DNA of 64,000 nt. It comes from Erythrobacteraceae bacterium (GTDB lineage: Bacteria > Pseudomonadota > Alphaproteobacteria > Sphingomonadales > Sphingomonadaceae). The stretch is from positions 40,512-104,511 of the forward strand of contig JAIYAM010000002.1 of assembly GCA_027489065.1 (NCBI GenBank), in the 5' to 3' direction. The position numbers and the translations under genes are program-made. The notes beneath the pieces are model-generated. The model saw only the letters and a program-made list of their open reading frames with translations, had not been told where the DNA came from and searched no databases. This document shows, in pieces, positions 19,706 to 28,936 of this stretch (positions are counted from its first letter, which is position 1; every line of letters starts with the position of its first letter).

Positions 19706-20167
19706 GGGCGTGACGAGTGCCTGATCCGGTGCAGGTGCGGGCGCGGGCAGCACCGGAGCCGGCGCCAGATTCGGAGCGGGCTGCACCGGGCAGGGAAAGC
19801 TCTCCTGCAGGCTGGCGACGATCACCGAGGCGGCCTGCGCCCGGGTGAGCGAGGGATTGTTGATCAGATAGGCCTCGAAGATGTCGGCCAGCTTGCCCAG
19901 CGTCAGGCCCGGCGGCAGGCACGGATCGCCCGATCCGATCCACACCCGGTAAGACCGCGAGGAATCCGCCACCGCGGCAAGGTAAGCAAAACAGAAATTG
20001 CGCGAATAGCTCGAGCTTTCCCGGCACTTGCGCAGCAGGCTGCCGGCGGATTCGAACCCCGATACCGCGTCCGCATCGCTCTCCTGTGCGGCAGCGGCGC
20101 GCGGGACGACCAGCGCAAGGCATGCCCCCAAGGCGAGCACCATCCCCCCCTTGCGCAACGATGTCAT
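19643..20167 (-). CDS. exported Rap1a/Tai-domain protein
   Basis: A 174-residue protein with a signal peptide (MTSLRKGGMVLALGACLALVVPRAAAA) and a mature helical domain with paired cysteines (LLRKCRE, RNFCFAYLAAV, SGDPCLP, ESFPCPV). This resembles the Rap1a/Tai domain, first described in type VI immunity proteins but widespread as plain periplasmic proteins. The tail is Pro/Ala-rich. ATG 20167 overlaps the stop of the SleB-like gene (ATGA), so the two are cotranscribed. No effector is seen nearby, so an immunity role is not implied. Confidence 0.7.
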   Translation of the reverse strand: MTSLRKGGMVLALGACLALVVPRAAAAQESDADAVSGFESAGSLLRKCRESSSYSRNFCFAYLAAVADSSRSYRVWIGSGDPCLPPGLTLGKLADIFEAYLINNPSLTRAQAASVIVASLQESFPCPVQPAPNLAPAPVLPAPAPAPDQALVTPSQQSAADKIDAEPKDNRRPQ

Positions 20168-21144
20168 GCGGGGCTGTCCGCCTTCTTGGTCAGAAGCAGC
20201 GGGCGCGCCCTGAAGGGCGTGGGTGCGGGAGCGGGCGCCTCGGCGCCTGCCGCGCCTTCGCTGCCGCCGGGCATCAACGTGCCCGTGACGCGGCCTGCCG
20301 CTGTGCCGGCTGCGCCGATGCCTGAGCCCGGAGTGCCCGCCATCTGCGCCTCGCCCGGCACTGCGCCCGCAGCGGGTCCGGCGGGGCGGGGCGTCCAGGC
20401 GGCGACAAGCGGTTCGCGGCCCGAATAGCGCATCGAGAAGGCCGGAGCCTCGCCCGCGCCGCCGCGCCAGCGGTAGAACATGTGCCGACCGATCTGTCCT
20501 TCGGGGTTCAGCGAGGAACTCCAATAGGGGTTCACGTAATCGGCGTGATAATGGGTCGACAGGCCGACCTCGGGCACCACCGCGCCGCCGAGGGCTGCCT
20601 TGGCGATGAGGTTGGCGCGCCGCCACAGGCTCGGCATAGGAGGCCGCGCGCGCGCGCCATCACAGGTGAAGGTGAACTGGCAGCCGGTGGAGCGCTCCTG
20701 CCCCTGGAAGACCACGCCGCACACCGAATCCGGATAGGCGGGGTGGCGCACCCGGTTGAGCACGACCTGCGCGATGGCGCGCTGTCCGGCCTCGGGCTCC
20801 ATCGCGCCTTCGTAATAGATCGCCTCGGTCAGGCAGCGCTCGGCGCGCAGGGCGCTCGCGGAATCCTTGTATTGCGCCACGAAAGGCGGCGCGACATCGA
20901 GCGCCAGCGCGGCGGGCATGACCGCGCCGGTGAGCGGCTGGATCTCTCCGCCCGCGATGGTGGGCCGCAGCGTGCCGCGCGGCACGCCTGCTGCGGCGCT
21001 TCCCGGATCGCCGTTCTGGAGCGGGACGATCGGCACCGCGATCAGGGCGAGCGCCGGCACACCTGCCCACAGCGCCAGCCGTGCAGGCGCACGGCGGCGC
21101 CGGACGGTGGGGGCGCGGTAGGCGAAGGACGTGGCGGCTTCCAT
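20164..21144 (-). CDS. cell wall hydrolase, SleB family
   Basis: Peptidoglycan hydrolase of the SleB group (lytic amidase/transglycosylase) with 326 residues from ATG 21144. An N-terminal signal anchor (RLALWAGVPALALIAVPIVP) precedes the Hydrolase_2 domain: LTEAIYYEGAMEPEAGQRAIAQ, VLNRVRHPAYPDSVCGVVFQG, CQFTFTCDG and STHYHADYVNPYW, with the conserved Glu, Cys and His residues. A Pro/Ala/Gly-rich tail follows. The upstream extension to 21306 has no support. It is coupled to the Rap1a-domain gene by ATGA. It sits within the EPS locus and may remodel wall for export (inference). Confidence 0.9.
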   Translation of the reverse strand: MEAATSFAYRAPTVRRRRAPARLALWAGVPALALIAVPIVPLQNGDPGSAAAGVPRGTLRPTIAGGEIQPLTGAVMPAALALDVAPPFVAQYKDSASALRAERCLTEAIYYEGAMEPEAGQRAIAQVVLNRVRHPAYPDSVCGVVFQGQERSTGCQFTFTCDGARARPPMPSLWRRANLIAKAALGGAVVPEVGLSTHYHADYVNPYWSSSLNPEGQIGRHMFYRWRGGAGEAPAFSMRYSGREPLVAAWTPRPAGPAAGAVPGEAQMAGTPGSGIGAAGTAAGRVTGTLMPGGSEGAAGAEAPAPAPTPFRARPLLLTKKADSPA

Positions 21145-21344
21145 GCTGGTGTCGCTGCTCCTTGATGCGAACGAAATGGCGGCAAACGAAAATGGCACGG
21201 GCGGGCGCAAGGTCGGCGCGCGGGGCACCACCGGTGCGCAGCTCGTGGCGAGGCGCCGCTCCTGCCGCAGCCCGCCTGAACGTGCGCTAAAGTGAGTTGC
21301 AAACACGCGGGGATGCCTCGCCGGTGCGACGGGCCGCTTGCCCG

Positions 21345-23138
21345 TCAGGCGGCCATCTCGCGGAATTCCTGATGCCCGCTCCTGAGGCTGTCATAATCGC
21401 CCGTCCCTTCGACGCGGCCTTCCTTGAGGTAGTAGAGCGTCTCGCAGCCGCGCACCGTCGACAGGCGGTGAGCGATCATCACCACGGTCCGCTCGCCCTT
21501 CATGCCCTCGACCGCTTCGATCACCGCGCGTTCGGTGGTGTTGTCGAGCGCGCTGGTCGCCTCGTCGAGGATGAGGATCGCCGGATCGTGGTAGAGCGCG
21601 CGGGCGATGCCGATGCGCTGGCGCTCGCCGCCCGAGATGCGCACGCCGCTCTCGCCGACTATGGTGTCCAAGCCTTCGGGCTGGCGGTGGATGAAGCGGT
21701 CGAGCTGGGCGAGGCGAATCGCCTGTTCGAGCTTGCCCTCGTCGATGTCACTGTCCTCGATGCCAAGCGCGATGTTCCGGCGGATGGTATCGTCGAGCAG
21801 GTAGATCGACTGGGGAACGTAGCCGACCTGGGTCCGCCAGTCGCGTAGGGCAGCATCGTCGAGCGGCTGGCCGTCCACGATCAGTCCGCCGCGTTCGGGC
21901 GCCAGAAGCCCGAGCAGCACGTCGACCACGGTCGATTTGCCCGCGCCGGTGCTGCCGACGAGGCCCACCGCCGTGCCGACCGGAATGACGATGTCGACGC
22001 CCTTCAAGGCATGGTCCGGCGCGCCTTCGTAGCGGTGCCACACACCCGACAGGGCGATGGCGCTTTGCGGCCGCGCGCTGCCGCTCGGCTCAGCCTGTGC
22101 GATCCCGTCGGGCGCATCGCCGAGCAGCGCGAGATCGCGCACGATCGGGTCGATGGCGACGAGGCTGTAGCGCAGGTCCGCGAATTGGTTGAGCGCCGCG
22201 CTCGACGCTTCGCGCAGGCGCACGAGGCCAACCACGAACAGCGACAGGGTGACGAGGATGCTCTCGGTCGTGCGCCCCTGCAGCACCAGTCCGCAGGCGA
22301 GCGCGAGGAGACCTGTCATCGCCACCATCTCGGAAGCCGGCGGGATGAGGCGCATGACGAACAGCTTGAAGCCGTTGGCGCGCGTCACCTCGCCGACGGC
22401 GTCCATGACCTTGCCGGAGAAGAAATCCTCGCGCCCCAGCGTGCGGATCTCCTTGATGCCGCCGAACGCCTGCATGAGGTTCTGGTTGAAGACCTGGCGG
22501 TGCTGCTGCTGCATGAGGCCATAGCGGCGCAGGCGGCCCGTCACTCCGCGCAGCGCGGCAAAGCCGATGAGGCCGAGGAACACGATCCAGGCCAGGGTGA
22601 TGACCGGCTCGACGAACAGCAGGAAGCCCAGCACCGCGATGACGATCACCGTGCGCGTGCACAGTTCCAGGATCGTGCTGATCACGTTGTAGCACACCGT
22701 CTGCACCTCGCTGTCGACATTGCGCAGCAGCTCGGAACGGTTGCGTTCGAGGAAGAAGGTGTAGGGCGCGTTCATGTAGGCGCGCATCAGCCGTCCGGAG
22801 ATCGCGATGCGGCGGTGCGAGACGTAGCGGATCTGCGCCCAGTAATTGAGCGCGAGGAAACCGTTCTTGACCGCGAAGATCGCCAGCAGCGCAGCTGCGC
22901 CCCAGATCACCAGCTCGCTGTCGTCGAGGCCGCCGGTCAGTTGCCCGAGGATCGGCCCGAAGATCGGCAGGCGCAGCATCGCCTCGCGGTCGACCACCGC
23001 GCTGACGAAGGCGGGCACCGCGGCGAGCCCCGCGATCTCGAGCGCGGCGCCGACCAGCATCATGGCGAACAGGACGCCGGCGTTGAAGCGGTCACGCGGG
23101 GAAAGCAGCGTGGCAAGATCGTGGATCGGTTTGAGCAT
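21345..23138 (-). CDS. ABC transporter, fused permease and ATPase; candidate EPS repeat-unit flippase
   Basis: Half-size exporter of 597 residues: six membrane helices in the first 310 residues, then an ATPase with Walker A GSTGAGKST (395-403), signature ISGGERQRIG, Walker B ILILDEATSALD and the H-loop IAHRLSTVR. The layout resembles PglK/MsbA-type lipid-linked oligosaccharide flippases. No Wzx/MATE flippase is found in the EPS locus, so this is the best candidate to move the lipid-linked unit (inference). ATG 23138. A G/A-rich tandem repeat lies just upstream (23171-23200). Confidence 0.85.
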   Translation of the reverse strand: MLKPIHDLATLLSPRDRFNAGVLFAMMLVGAALEIAGLAAVPAFVSAVVDREAMLRLPIFGPILGQLTGGLDDSELVIWGAAALLAIFAVKNGFLALNYWAQIRYVSHRRIAISGRLMRAYMNAPYTFFLERNRSELLRNVDSEVQTVCYNVISTILELCTRTVIVIAVLGFLLFVEPVITLAWIVFLGLIGFAALRGVTGRLRRYGLMQQQHRQVFNQNLMQAFGGIKEIRTLGREDFFSGKVMDAVGEVTRANGFKLFVMRLIPPASEMVAMTGLLALACGLVLQGRTTESILVTLSLFVVGLVRLREASSAALNQFADLRYSLVAIDPIVRDLALLGDAPDGIAQAEPSGSARPQSAIALSGVWHRYEGAPDHALKGVDIVIPVGTAVGLVGSTGAGKSTVVDVLLGLLAPERGGLIVDGQPLDDAALRDWRTQVGYVPQSIYLLDDTIRRNIALGIEDSDIDEGKLEQAIRLAQLDRFIHRQPEGLDTIVGESGVRISGGERQRIGIARALYHDPAILILDEATSALDNTTERAVIEAVEGMKGERTVVMIAHRLSTVRGCETLYYLKEGRVEGTGDYDSLRSGHQEFREMAA

Positions 23139-23170
23139 CGTGTTCCGGTCTGCCTTGCGGCTGGGCGTTG

Positions 23171-23200
23171 GAGAGGGGGGGAGAGGGGGGGAGAGGGGGG
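23171..23200. repeat. 10-bp tandem repeat GAGAGGGGGG x3
   Basis: Three perfect tandem copies of GAGAGGGGGG, then a partial copy (TAGAGGGGGG, 23203-23212). They fill the 76-base gap between the glycosyltransferase stop (23215) and the ABC flippase start (23138) and fall in the latter's 5' leader as a C/T tract. Such tracts are prone to slippage. Confidence 0.85.
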
Positions 23201-23214
23201 CGTAGAGGGGGGTG

Positions 23215-24375
23215 TCAGGCAGAGGACGCCAGGCCGGTCGCGGGTTGCCGCGCCGGCAGCATGGCCGGCGCGGCAACCCCGGCCTGTTCGGGCGCGCGGC
23301 CCGCGAGGGCATCGTCCCACAGGTCGGTGAGAAGATGCAGGTGGCTGGCGATGTCGGACTTGCGCGCCTGCACGAAGCCGCGCTCGCGCATTTCTTCGGG
23401 CAGGGGGCCGGAAACGATCGCGGGCAGCTCGTCGATCGAACCGTAGAGGATCCCGGCACCCTCGCCGACATAACGGGCAAGGTCTGCGCGCAAGGCGGGC
23501 ATGCACACGCCCACGCCGGCGGCCTGCGCCTCGGCGATGGCGAGCGGCCAGTCGATCTCGCCTTCCTGGCCGGTGTAGACCAGCCAGCGGTGCTTCTTGT
23601 ATTCGCCGGGCATCGCGTCGGGATCGACCGGGCCCATGATGGTGAGCCCCGCCTCCAGCTTCAGGGCCTCGCCCGCGTTGGCGGCGGCGTAGTGGTTGAA
23701 GGTCCGTCCGGGTACTTTGCCGGCGAGGCGCAGGATGTCGGCTGCCGGCTTGGGTCCGCCGCCGCTGCCGATGTGCATCACCGCGTCGCCGTTGGGGCTG
23801 CGGTCGTGGAAAGCGGCAAAGCGCAGCGCGGGCAAGCAGTCGATGAGCTTGGCCCGGTCGAGCCCGGCGCGCTCCAGCCAGGGCCGCGTGAAGGGCAGTG
23901 CCAGCACGCCGAGGCACAGCGCGCTGTCGATCGCCTTGAGGCCCGCCATGAATTCCGGGGTGCGACCGGGCGGCTGTTCGCGGCGCAGCAGATGCTTCAT
24001 GCGCTCCGCAAAGCGGCGCGGCGCCAGCGGGGCGGTGTCGCGGGCGTGGGCGCGCAAGGTGAAGGGCAGACCCATCGCCTCGGCAAGCCGGCCGACGAAG
24101 CCCAGCTGGTGCAGGCCGTGGGCGTGCAGCACCTCGGGCCGGAAGGCCGCGACCTCGGCGCAGATGCGCGCGAACTCGGCCGGCGTGTCGAAGCGCGGCT
24201 CGGGACTGTTGCGGGTAAGGATCGCCACATCGTGTCCGGCCTCGAGCGCCTCGATTTCGGCAAGGATCTGCGGTTCGAAGAAGGCAGCCGGTTCGGTCAG
24301 CAGGACCAGCACGCGCGGCTTGCCGAGCTTGAGGCCAACAGATCGCGGTGCGGATTGAGCAATGGATGTCGTCAT
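23215..24375 (-). CDS. glycosyltransferase, GT4-like, EPS locus
   Basis: A 386-residue cytosolic protein. An N-terminal Rossmann part (KPRVLVLLTEPAAFFEPQIL) is followed by LHAHGLHQLGFVGRLAEAMG, the donor-independent GT-B loop typical of GT4 enzymes, and a second half with WPLAIAEAQAAGVGVCMPAL in place of the usual E(x7)E segment. The sequence is divergent, so donor and linkage are unknown. ATG 24375 has GGGAG about 8 bases upstream; the longer frame is not needed. It is cotranscribed with the downstream ABC flippase gene on the minus strand. Confidence 0.8.
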   Translation of the reverse strand: MTTSIAQSAPRSVGLKLGKPRVLVLLTEPAAFFEPQILAEIEALEAGHDVAILTRNSPEPRFDTPAEFARICAEVAAFRPEVLHAHGLHQLGFVGRLAEAMGLPFTLRAHARDTAPLAPRRFAERMKHLLRREQPPGRTPEFMAGLKAIDSALCLGVLALPFTRPWLERAGLDRAKLIDCLPALRFAAFHDRSPNGDAVMHIGSGGGPKPAADILRLAGKVPGRTFNHYAAANAGEALKLEAGLTIMGPVDPDAMPGEYKKHRWLVYTGQEGEIDWPLAIAEAQAAGVGVCMPALRADLARYVGEGAGILYGSIDELPAIVSGPLPEEMRERGFVQARKSDIASHLHLLTDLWDDALAGRAPEQAGVAAPAMLPARQPATGLASSA

Positions 24376-24549
24376 GGGTACTCCCTTCCCCAGGGGGATG
24401 AAACTCGGGCGACAGCGGACATGCAGCCGAGGCACGGACCGGGAAGGCGGCCCGTGCTGCGACTGCGAGATGCAAATGTAAGTTTGGCGGCGTTTGGACC
24501 ACTAAGCAGGTTAGGGACGTGTGGCATGGCCCGCGCCACATTCTAGCGC

Positions 24550-25797
24550 ATGACCGAAATTGCAGCAGGGCGGCCCGCGCGGGACGGGCTCACCCAGGGT
24601 GAACGGGTGTCGATCGTGATGCCCACACACAACCGCGCCCACCTGATCGGCGAGAGCATCGCCTCGGCGCTCGGGCAGTCGCATCCGCCTTTCGAGATGA
24701 TCATAGTCGATGATGGCTCCACCGATGAAACCGCTGAAACCATTGCCGCTTTCGGCAATGACGTGATCTATCTGCGGCAGGACAATGCGGGCAAGTCGGC
24801 CGCTCTCAACCGCGGCATCGCGGCGGCGACGTGCGATCTGCTGCTGGTGCTCGACGACGACGACCTGCTCCCCGATGGCGCGCTCGCCGCCCATGTCGCG
24901 GCCCTGCGGGCGCGGCCGGATGCGGGCTTTTCCTATGGCCGGTTCGCCCGATTTACCGGACCGGGGGAGGAGGCATGGCGCAGCACCGATCTCGAGCCGT
25001 TGCCGGAGCCGGGAGCCAAGCGGCTGCTGGTGCAGCTGATGCAGTGCTGCTTCCTGCCCAATCCTGCCTGGATGGTGCGGCGCGCGGCGCAGCTTGCTGC
25101 GGGGCCATACCGTACGGATCTGCCGCGCGGGCAGGATTACGAGATGATCCTGCGCATCGCGCGGTCCGCGCCGGGCGTGTTTGCCGGGGCGGTGACTCTC
25201 TACCAGCGCAAGCACGTGGCGGCGCGCGTCACCACGCGGGGCACGGTCATGGCCAAGGATACGGTCACCGGCTGGATCGATGCCGAGCGCGCGATCTTCA
25301 GCGAGATCGACGAACGCTGGGACGATGCGGAATTCCAGCCCTTTGGCGATCTGCCGAAAGGGCCGGAGGCGCAGCGGCTCGCGGTGCTCCAGCGGGCGGT
25401 GATCCTGTTCATGCGCAAGGTCCACGCGCCGGCCGAGCGGCACTTTGCCCGCTATGCGGCGATGCTGGGAGATGCTGCGCCGGGCGAGCATGAACTCGCC
25501 ATAGCGGGCGACCTGCTGGGCGCGCGCTACGGGATCGGCGAGATCCTCGACGAGAGCCATGATCCTGCGCCGCTCGCCGCGCTCGCATTCCCGCTCGCGC
25601 TGCGCCGGGCGATGGCGCGCCAGCTGCCGTGGCGGATGCGCGAGCTGGTCGGCGAGGGCCGGCTCGCCGATGCGGCGCGGCTGCTGGTGTGGGGCCGTCG
25701 GGCGCTGGGGGGCGCGGCGCTGTTCGGCGCGGCAAGCGCTAAAATTGAAGATTATGCGCGGCGCGCGCGGGCGAGTTCGAGCATCAGCGCTTCATAG
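24550..25797 (+). CDS. glycosyltransferase family 2, EPS locus
   Basis: A 415-residue inverting GT-A enzyme. It shows VSIVMPTHNRAHLIGESIASAL, the nucleotide-binding IIVDDGSTDETAE, and the metal motif LLVLDDDDLLPDGAL (DDD), then a PRGQDYEMILRIA acceptor-side motif. A helical C-terminal extension of about 150 residues follows. No membrane span is seen. It is divergent from the GT4-like gene across 174 bases. The last 46 bases overlap the convergent GT4 gene (stop at 25752). The sugar specificity is not readable. Confidence 0.88.
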   Translation: MTEIAAGRPARDGLTQGERVSIVMPTHNRAHLIGESIASALGQSHPPFEMIIVDDGSTDETAETIAAFGNDVIYLRQDNAGKSAALNRGIAAATCDLLLVLDDDDLLPDGALAAHVAALRARPDAGFSYGRFARFTGPGEEAWRSTDLEPLPEPGAKRLLVQLMQCCFLPNPAWMVRRAAQLAAGPYRTDLPRGQDYEMILRIARSAPGVFAGAVTLYQRKHVAARVTTRGTVMAKDTVTGWIDAERAIFSEIDERWDDAEFQPFGDLPKGPEAQRLAVLQRAVILFMRKVHAPAERHFARYAAMLGDAAPGEHELAIAGDLLGARYGIGEILDESHDPAPLAALAFPLALRRAMARQLPWRMRELVGEGRLADAARLLVWGRRALGGAALFGAASAKIEDYARRARASSSISAS

Positions 25798-26870
25798 GCG
25801 GCGTGCGCTTCGGCGACCGAAAAATCCTGTGCGCGGGCCAGGCCTGCATCGCGCAAGGCGGCGCGCGCGCTGTCGTCCGCCATCAGCGCGGCGATGGCAT
25901 CGGCGAGCGCTTCGGGATCCTGCGGCGGAGCGAGCCGCGCCGCGCCGGCAGCCGCGCGCGCGACCCCTCCGACATCGGCGGCGACGGCCGGCGTGCCGCT
26001 CGCCATCGCCTCCATCAGCGCGAGCGGCATGCCTTCGCTGCGCGAGGGCAGCACGAACAGGTCGGCAGCGTGGAGGTGTGTGCGGATGGCTTCGGGTGGG
26101 AGCCGCCCGGCGAAGTCGACATGCGCGGCGATACCCAGCCGCGCGGCCTGCTCGGCGAGGGCGGGGCCTTGCGAGCCCTCGCCGACCAGCACCAGCCGCA
26201 CCGGCGCGGCGCGCGCGGCGAGGATCGCGCAGGCCTCGAGCAGGATGTCGAAGCCCTTGACCTCCTCGAACCGGCCGATTCCCATGAGGGTCGGCACGGC
26301 GCCCGCCGCGCTGCGGCTCGCGGCTTGGGTCGCCGGGGGACTCCAGAACGCCGTGTCGATGCCGTTGGCGATCACGTGCGGCGGGCGCTTGGGGGTGAAG
26401 CCCAGTTCGGCGAGCAGCGCGGCGATATCGGCTGAAACCACTGTCACGGCATCTGCCTCTTCGATGACCCGCGCGAGGAAGGGCAGATCCTGGGGCAGGG
26501 GGCGCAGCACGTCGCTGCCGTGGCAGGTCACCACCACCCGGAAGCGCAGCAGCGGCGCCAGCGCAAGGAAGTAGAGCGCCGAGGGCGAGGCGTAGTGGAT
26601 GTTCACCACCTGCGGCCTCTCGCGCAGCAGGCGCAGTGTGAGCCGGGCGACGTTGCGCAGGCTCATCCAGCGCCCGCCGCGCCGGACGTGGAAGGCCTCG
26701 GCCCAGTCGTCTGCGGGCGCGGTAGGCGCGGCCGGACCGGCGTTGCGCTGCGCCCAGCCGGTCGTCACCCGGTGGCCGCGTGCTGCGAGGTGCCGGCCAA
26801 GCCCGCGGATGACAGCCTGCACCCCGCCTGCTTCGGCGGCGTCGGCATTAGCATAGAGGAGGATCCGCAC
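25752..26870 (-). CDS. glycosyltransferase family 4, EPS locus
   Basis: A 372-residue GT-B retaining transferase. It starts MRILLYANADAAEAGGVQAVIRGLGRHLAARGH, with the GG-loop for the donor. It then has VNIHYASPSALYFLA, VVTCHGSDVLRPLP, VIANGIDTAFW, and the GT4 E(x7)E region LPSRSEGMPLALMEAMASGTP. These are textbook GT4 features. It probably adds a hexose to the growing lipid-linked EPS unit. It lies just downstream of the wza-like gene on the same strand (27-base gap). Confidence 0.92.
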   Translation of the reverse strand: MRILLYANADAAEAGGVQAVIRGLGRHLAARGHRVTTGWAQRNAGPAAPTAPADDWAEAFHVRRGGRWMSLRNVARLTLRLLRERPQVVNIHYASPSALYFLALAPLLRFRVVVTCHGSDVLRPLPQDLPFLARVIEEADAVTVVSADIAALLAELGFTPKRPPHVIANGIDTAFWSPPATQAASRSAAGAVPTLMGIGRFEEVKGFDILLEACAILAARAAPVRLVLVGEGSQGPALAEQAARLGIAAHVDFAGRLPPEAIRTHLHAADLFVLPSRSEGMPLALMEAMASGTPAVAADVGGVARAAAGAARLAPPQDPEALADAIAALMADDSARAALRDAGLARAQDFSVAEAHAAYEALMLELARARRA

Positions 26871-26897
26871 CCGAGCGGCTCCCTTTTGATCAGGGGG

Positions 26898-27476
26898 TTA
26901 GAAGAAACGTTCTCCCACCCTGATGGTGTCGCCGGGCCGCACCGGGAAGGAGGGGTTCTCGCGCAAATCGATCAGCCGTTCGCGGGTTTCGGTGGCCTGC
27001 TTGAGGAAGATCCGGCGGGTGTTGGCACGGTAGGTGAAGCCCCCTGCCGCCGCGACCGCCTGTTCGAGCGTCAGGCCGACGGCGAAGTCATACTGTCCCG
27101 GACGCGTCACCTCGCCGAGGATGTAATAGGGCCGGTAGTCGATGATCTCGGCGCTGACCCGCGGATCGGCGAGGTAGCCGGCGCCCAGCCTGGTGGTGAG
27201 TTCGCCCTGGAGGTCCTGGATCGTCTTGCCCGCGACGGGCACGTTGCCGACCAGCGGGAAGGACACGTCGCCCGCGCCGGTGACGCTGTATTCGCCGGTC
27301 AGCGTCTCCTCGCCGAACACGGTGATGCGCAGCTTGTCGCCGGGGCCGAGCGTGTAGGGTGCCGGCTGCTGGGCAACCCGATCAGCCGGCGATTCCGCGC
27401 CGTATCCGCCTCCCCCGCAGGCAGACAGCAACACGAGCATCAAGGCGGCGAGAAGGGCGGGCAGGCGCATCATCAT
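26898..27476 (-). CDS. polysaccharide export lipoprotein (Wza-like)
   Basis: Outer-membrane export component of 192 residues with a lipoprotein signal (LVLLSACGG, Cys20). Poly_export and SLBB-type domains follow: YTLGPGDKLRITVFGEETLTGEY, VSFPLVGNVPVAGKTIQDLQ and YYILGEVTRPGQYDFAVGLTLEQAV. The protein is short, with a single SLBB repeat, as in sphingomonad GelD/HfsD-type partners. Three in-frame ATGs lie at 27476, 27473 and 27470; the first overlaps the wzy stop (ATGA) and has AAGGAA upstream. It should pair with the Wzc-like kinase at 35118. Confidence 0.93.
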   Translation of the reverse strand: MMMRLPALLAALMLVLLSACGGGGYGAESPADRVAQQPAPYTLGPGDKLRITVFGEETLTGEYSVTGAGDVSFPLVGNVPVAGKTIQDLQGELTTRLGAGYLADPRVSAEIIDYRPYYILGEVTRPGQYDFAVGLTLEQAVAAAGGFTYRANTRRIFLKQATETRERLIDLRENPSFPVRPGDTIRVGERFF

Positions 27477-28891
27477 GCGGGGTTCCTTTGCGGTTGCGGA
27501 AGAGGGCGGCGGCGGGCCCCGCGAGGGGTAGGGCGGCGGCGGTTCGCAGGCGGTGCGGCGCGGGGGCCGCGGGCCGCTTGCGGCGGGGCAGCGGCGAGCG
27601 GCGCTGTCAGGGGCAGGGCGGCAAAGGCGGCGAGCACCGCGTAGAGCAGCACGGTGTCGATCATGAAGGGGGCGATCACCAGCTCGGTGCGGATGCGCAG
27701 CAGGACCAGGAACAGGCTCGCCGCGGCAAAGGCGCGCGGGGCGTCGACCGCGGCGATCAGCACCACCACGCCGCGCAGGGCGATAAGGCCCAGCGGCACG
27801 AGGAACAGGGCAAGGCCGACGATGCCGAGATCGGCCATCAGCTCGCGGAAGGTGTCGTGGAAGTGAAAGGCGCGCCCGTCGCGCTGCTTGTTGCGGGCGA
27901 GGAGGCCTTTGCCTGTCGGGCCGAGCCAGATCGCCTTGTAGCCGTGGCCGACCACGGGTTGCTGCGCGATCAGGCGGTCGGCTTCCTCCCACAGCAGCGT
28001 GCGGCCGGTCAGCCGCGTGTCCTTTTCCAGCACGTCGGTCTGAAGCACCGCAATCTCGCGCTCGATGATCGGGAGGGCGACGATCGCCGGGATCGCCAGC
28101 ACGCCGGCCGCGGTGAGGGCGAACAGCCGTCCGCCACGCCCCAGCCATGCGGCAAAGCCGAGCACCGCGAGGAGCGCGGCCACGCCCGCCATCGAGACCA
28201 GCGCGGTCGCCGAATCCACCTGCACGATCAGGAACACCGCAGGCACCAGTGCGGCGCCCGCCGCGATGCGGGCCGGCCAGCGATAGGCGGCGGAGCTTGC
28301 CACGCACAGCGCCGCGGTCAGCCAGAACAGCGCGATGTAGCCCATCTGGTTCTTCGATCCCGACAGGCCGATGATCACCGGCCCGCCGTCGGACGCGCCG
28401 AGCCGCCCGCTCGCAAGCCCGACGAGGCAGGCGATCGACAGCCCCCAGAACGCCGCCAGTACCAGTTGGCGCAAGGTCAGCGCGCGGCCGAGCATCACCC
28501 CCATCATCATCGTCGCCAGCAGTTGCAGGCCATAGCGCAGCGACACCGAAGGCACGTCCGACCACAGCGCCGAAGCGGCAGCGAAGATCGGGAGCAGCAG
28601 CAGCAGCGCGGCGACCGGGATCAGCGCGGTCAAGGTCCGCCAGCGCAGTGCCAGCAGCGCGGCGAGGCAGATCAGTTGCAGCAGGCTCGCGGCCTGCGCG
28701 AAAGCGGGTGCGGCGAGCGCGGCAATCATCGTCACCGCGATGCCGAACACGGGCAGCCGCTCGAACCCGAAGGGCTCGGGCTCCGGTCGCGCTGCGCGTG
28801 TTCGCTCCAGTGCGGGCAAGGGTCTCGCTTTCGTGTCGGCTTTCGGTTCGTCGCGGACCCTTACCGATCCGCCGCACCGGATCGCGCACAC
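27473..28891 (-). CDS. O-antigen ligase/polymerase family membrane protein (Wzy-like)
   Basis: A 472-residue protein with about ten membrane helices starting at FGIAVTMIAALAAPAFAQ. The Wzy_C signature is visible: GRTLLWEEADRLIAQQPVVGHGY, HFHDTFRELMADLGIVGLALFLVPLG. It should polymerise EPS repeat units on the periplasmic face. The GTG start at 28891 is uncertain: a TTAACC box lies at 28893-28898, almost touching it. The Pro-rich C-terminal tail (about 45 residues) is atypical. It overlaps the wza-like gene by 4 bases. Confidence 0.85.
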   Translation of the reverse strand: MCAIRCGGSVRVRDEPKADTKARPLPALERTRAARPEPEPFGFERLPVFGIAVTMIAALAAPAFAQAASLLQLICLAALLALRWRTLTALIPVAALLLLLPIFAAASALWSDVPSVSLRYGLQLLATMMMGVMLGRALTLRQLVLAAFWGLSIACLVGLASGRLGASDGGPVIIGLSGSKNQMGYIALFWLTAALCVASSAAYRWPARIAAGAALVPAVFLIVQVDSATALVSMAGVAALLAVLGFAAWLGRGGRLFALTAAGVLAIPAIVALPIIEREIAVLQTDVLEKDTRLTGRTLLWEEADRLIAQQPVVGHGYKAIWLGPTGKGLLARNKQRDGRAFHFHDTFRELMADLGIVGLALFLVPLGLIALRGVVVLIAAVDAPRAFAAASLFLVLLRIRTELVIAPFMIDTVLLYAVLAAFAALPLTAPLAAAPPQAARGPRAAPPANRRRPTPRGARRRPLPQPQRNPA

Positions 28892-28936
28892 AGGTTAATC
28901 ACCTGCGGCAGCCTCTCGCAGGCGCCAAACAGCCTG

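Noticed and set aside
19643..20167. Type VI secretion immunity protein
   Set aside because: There is a Rap1a/Tai-like domain, but no effector, VgrG, Hcp or other T6SS gene lies nearby.
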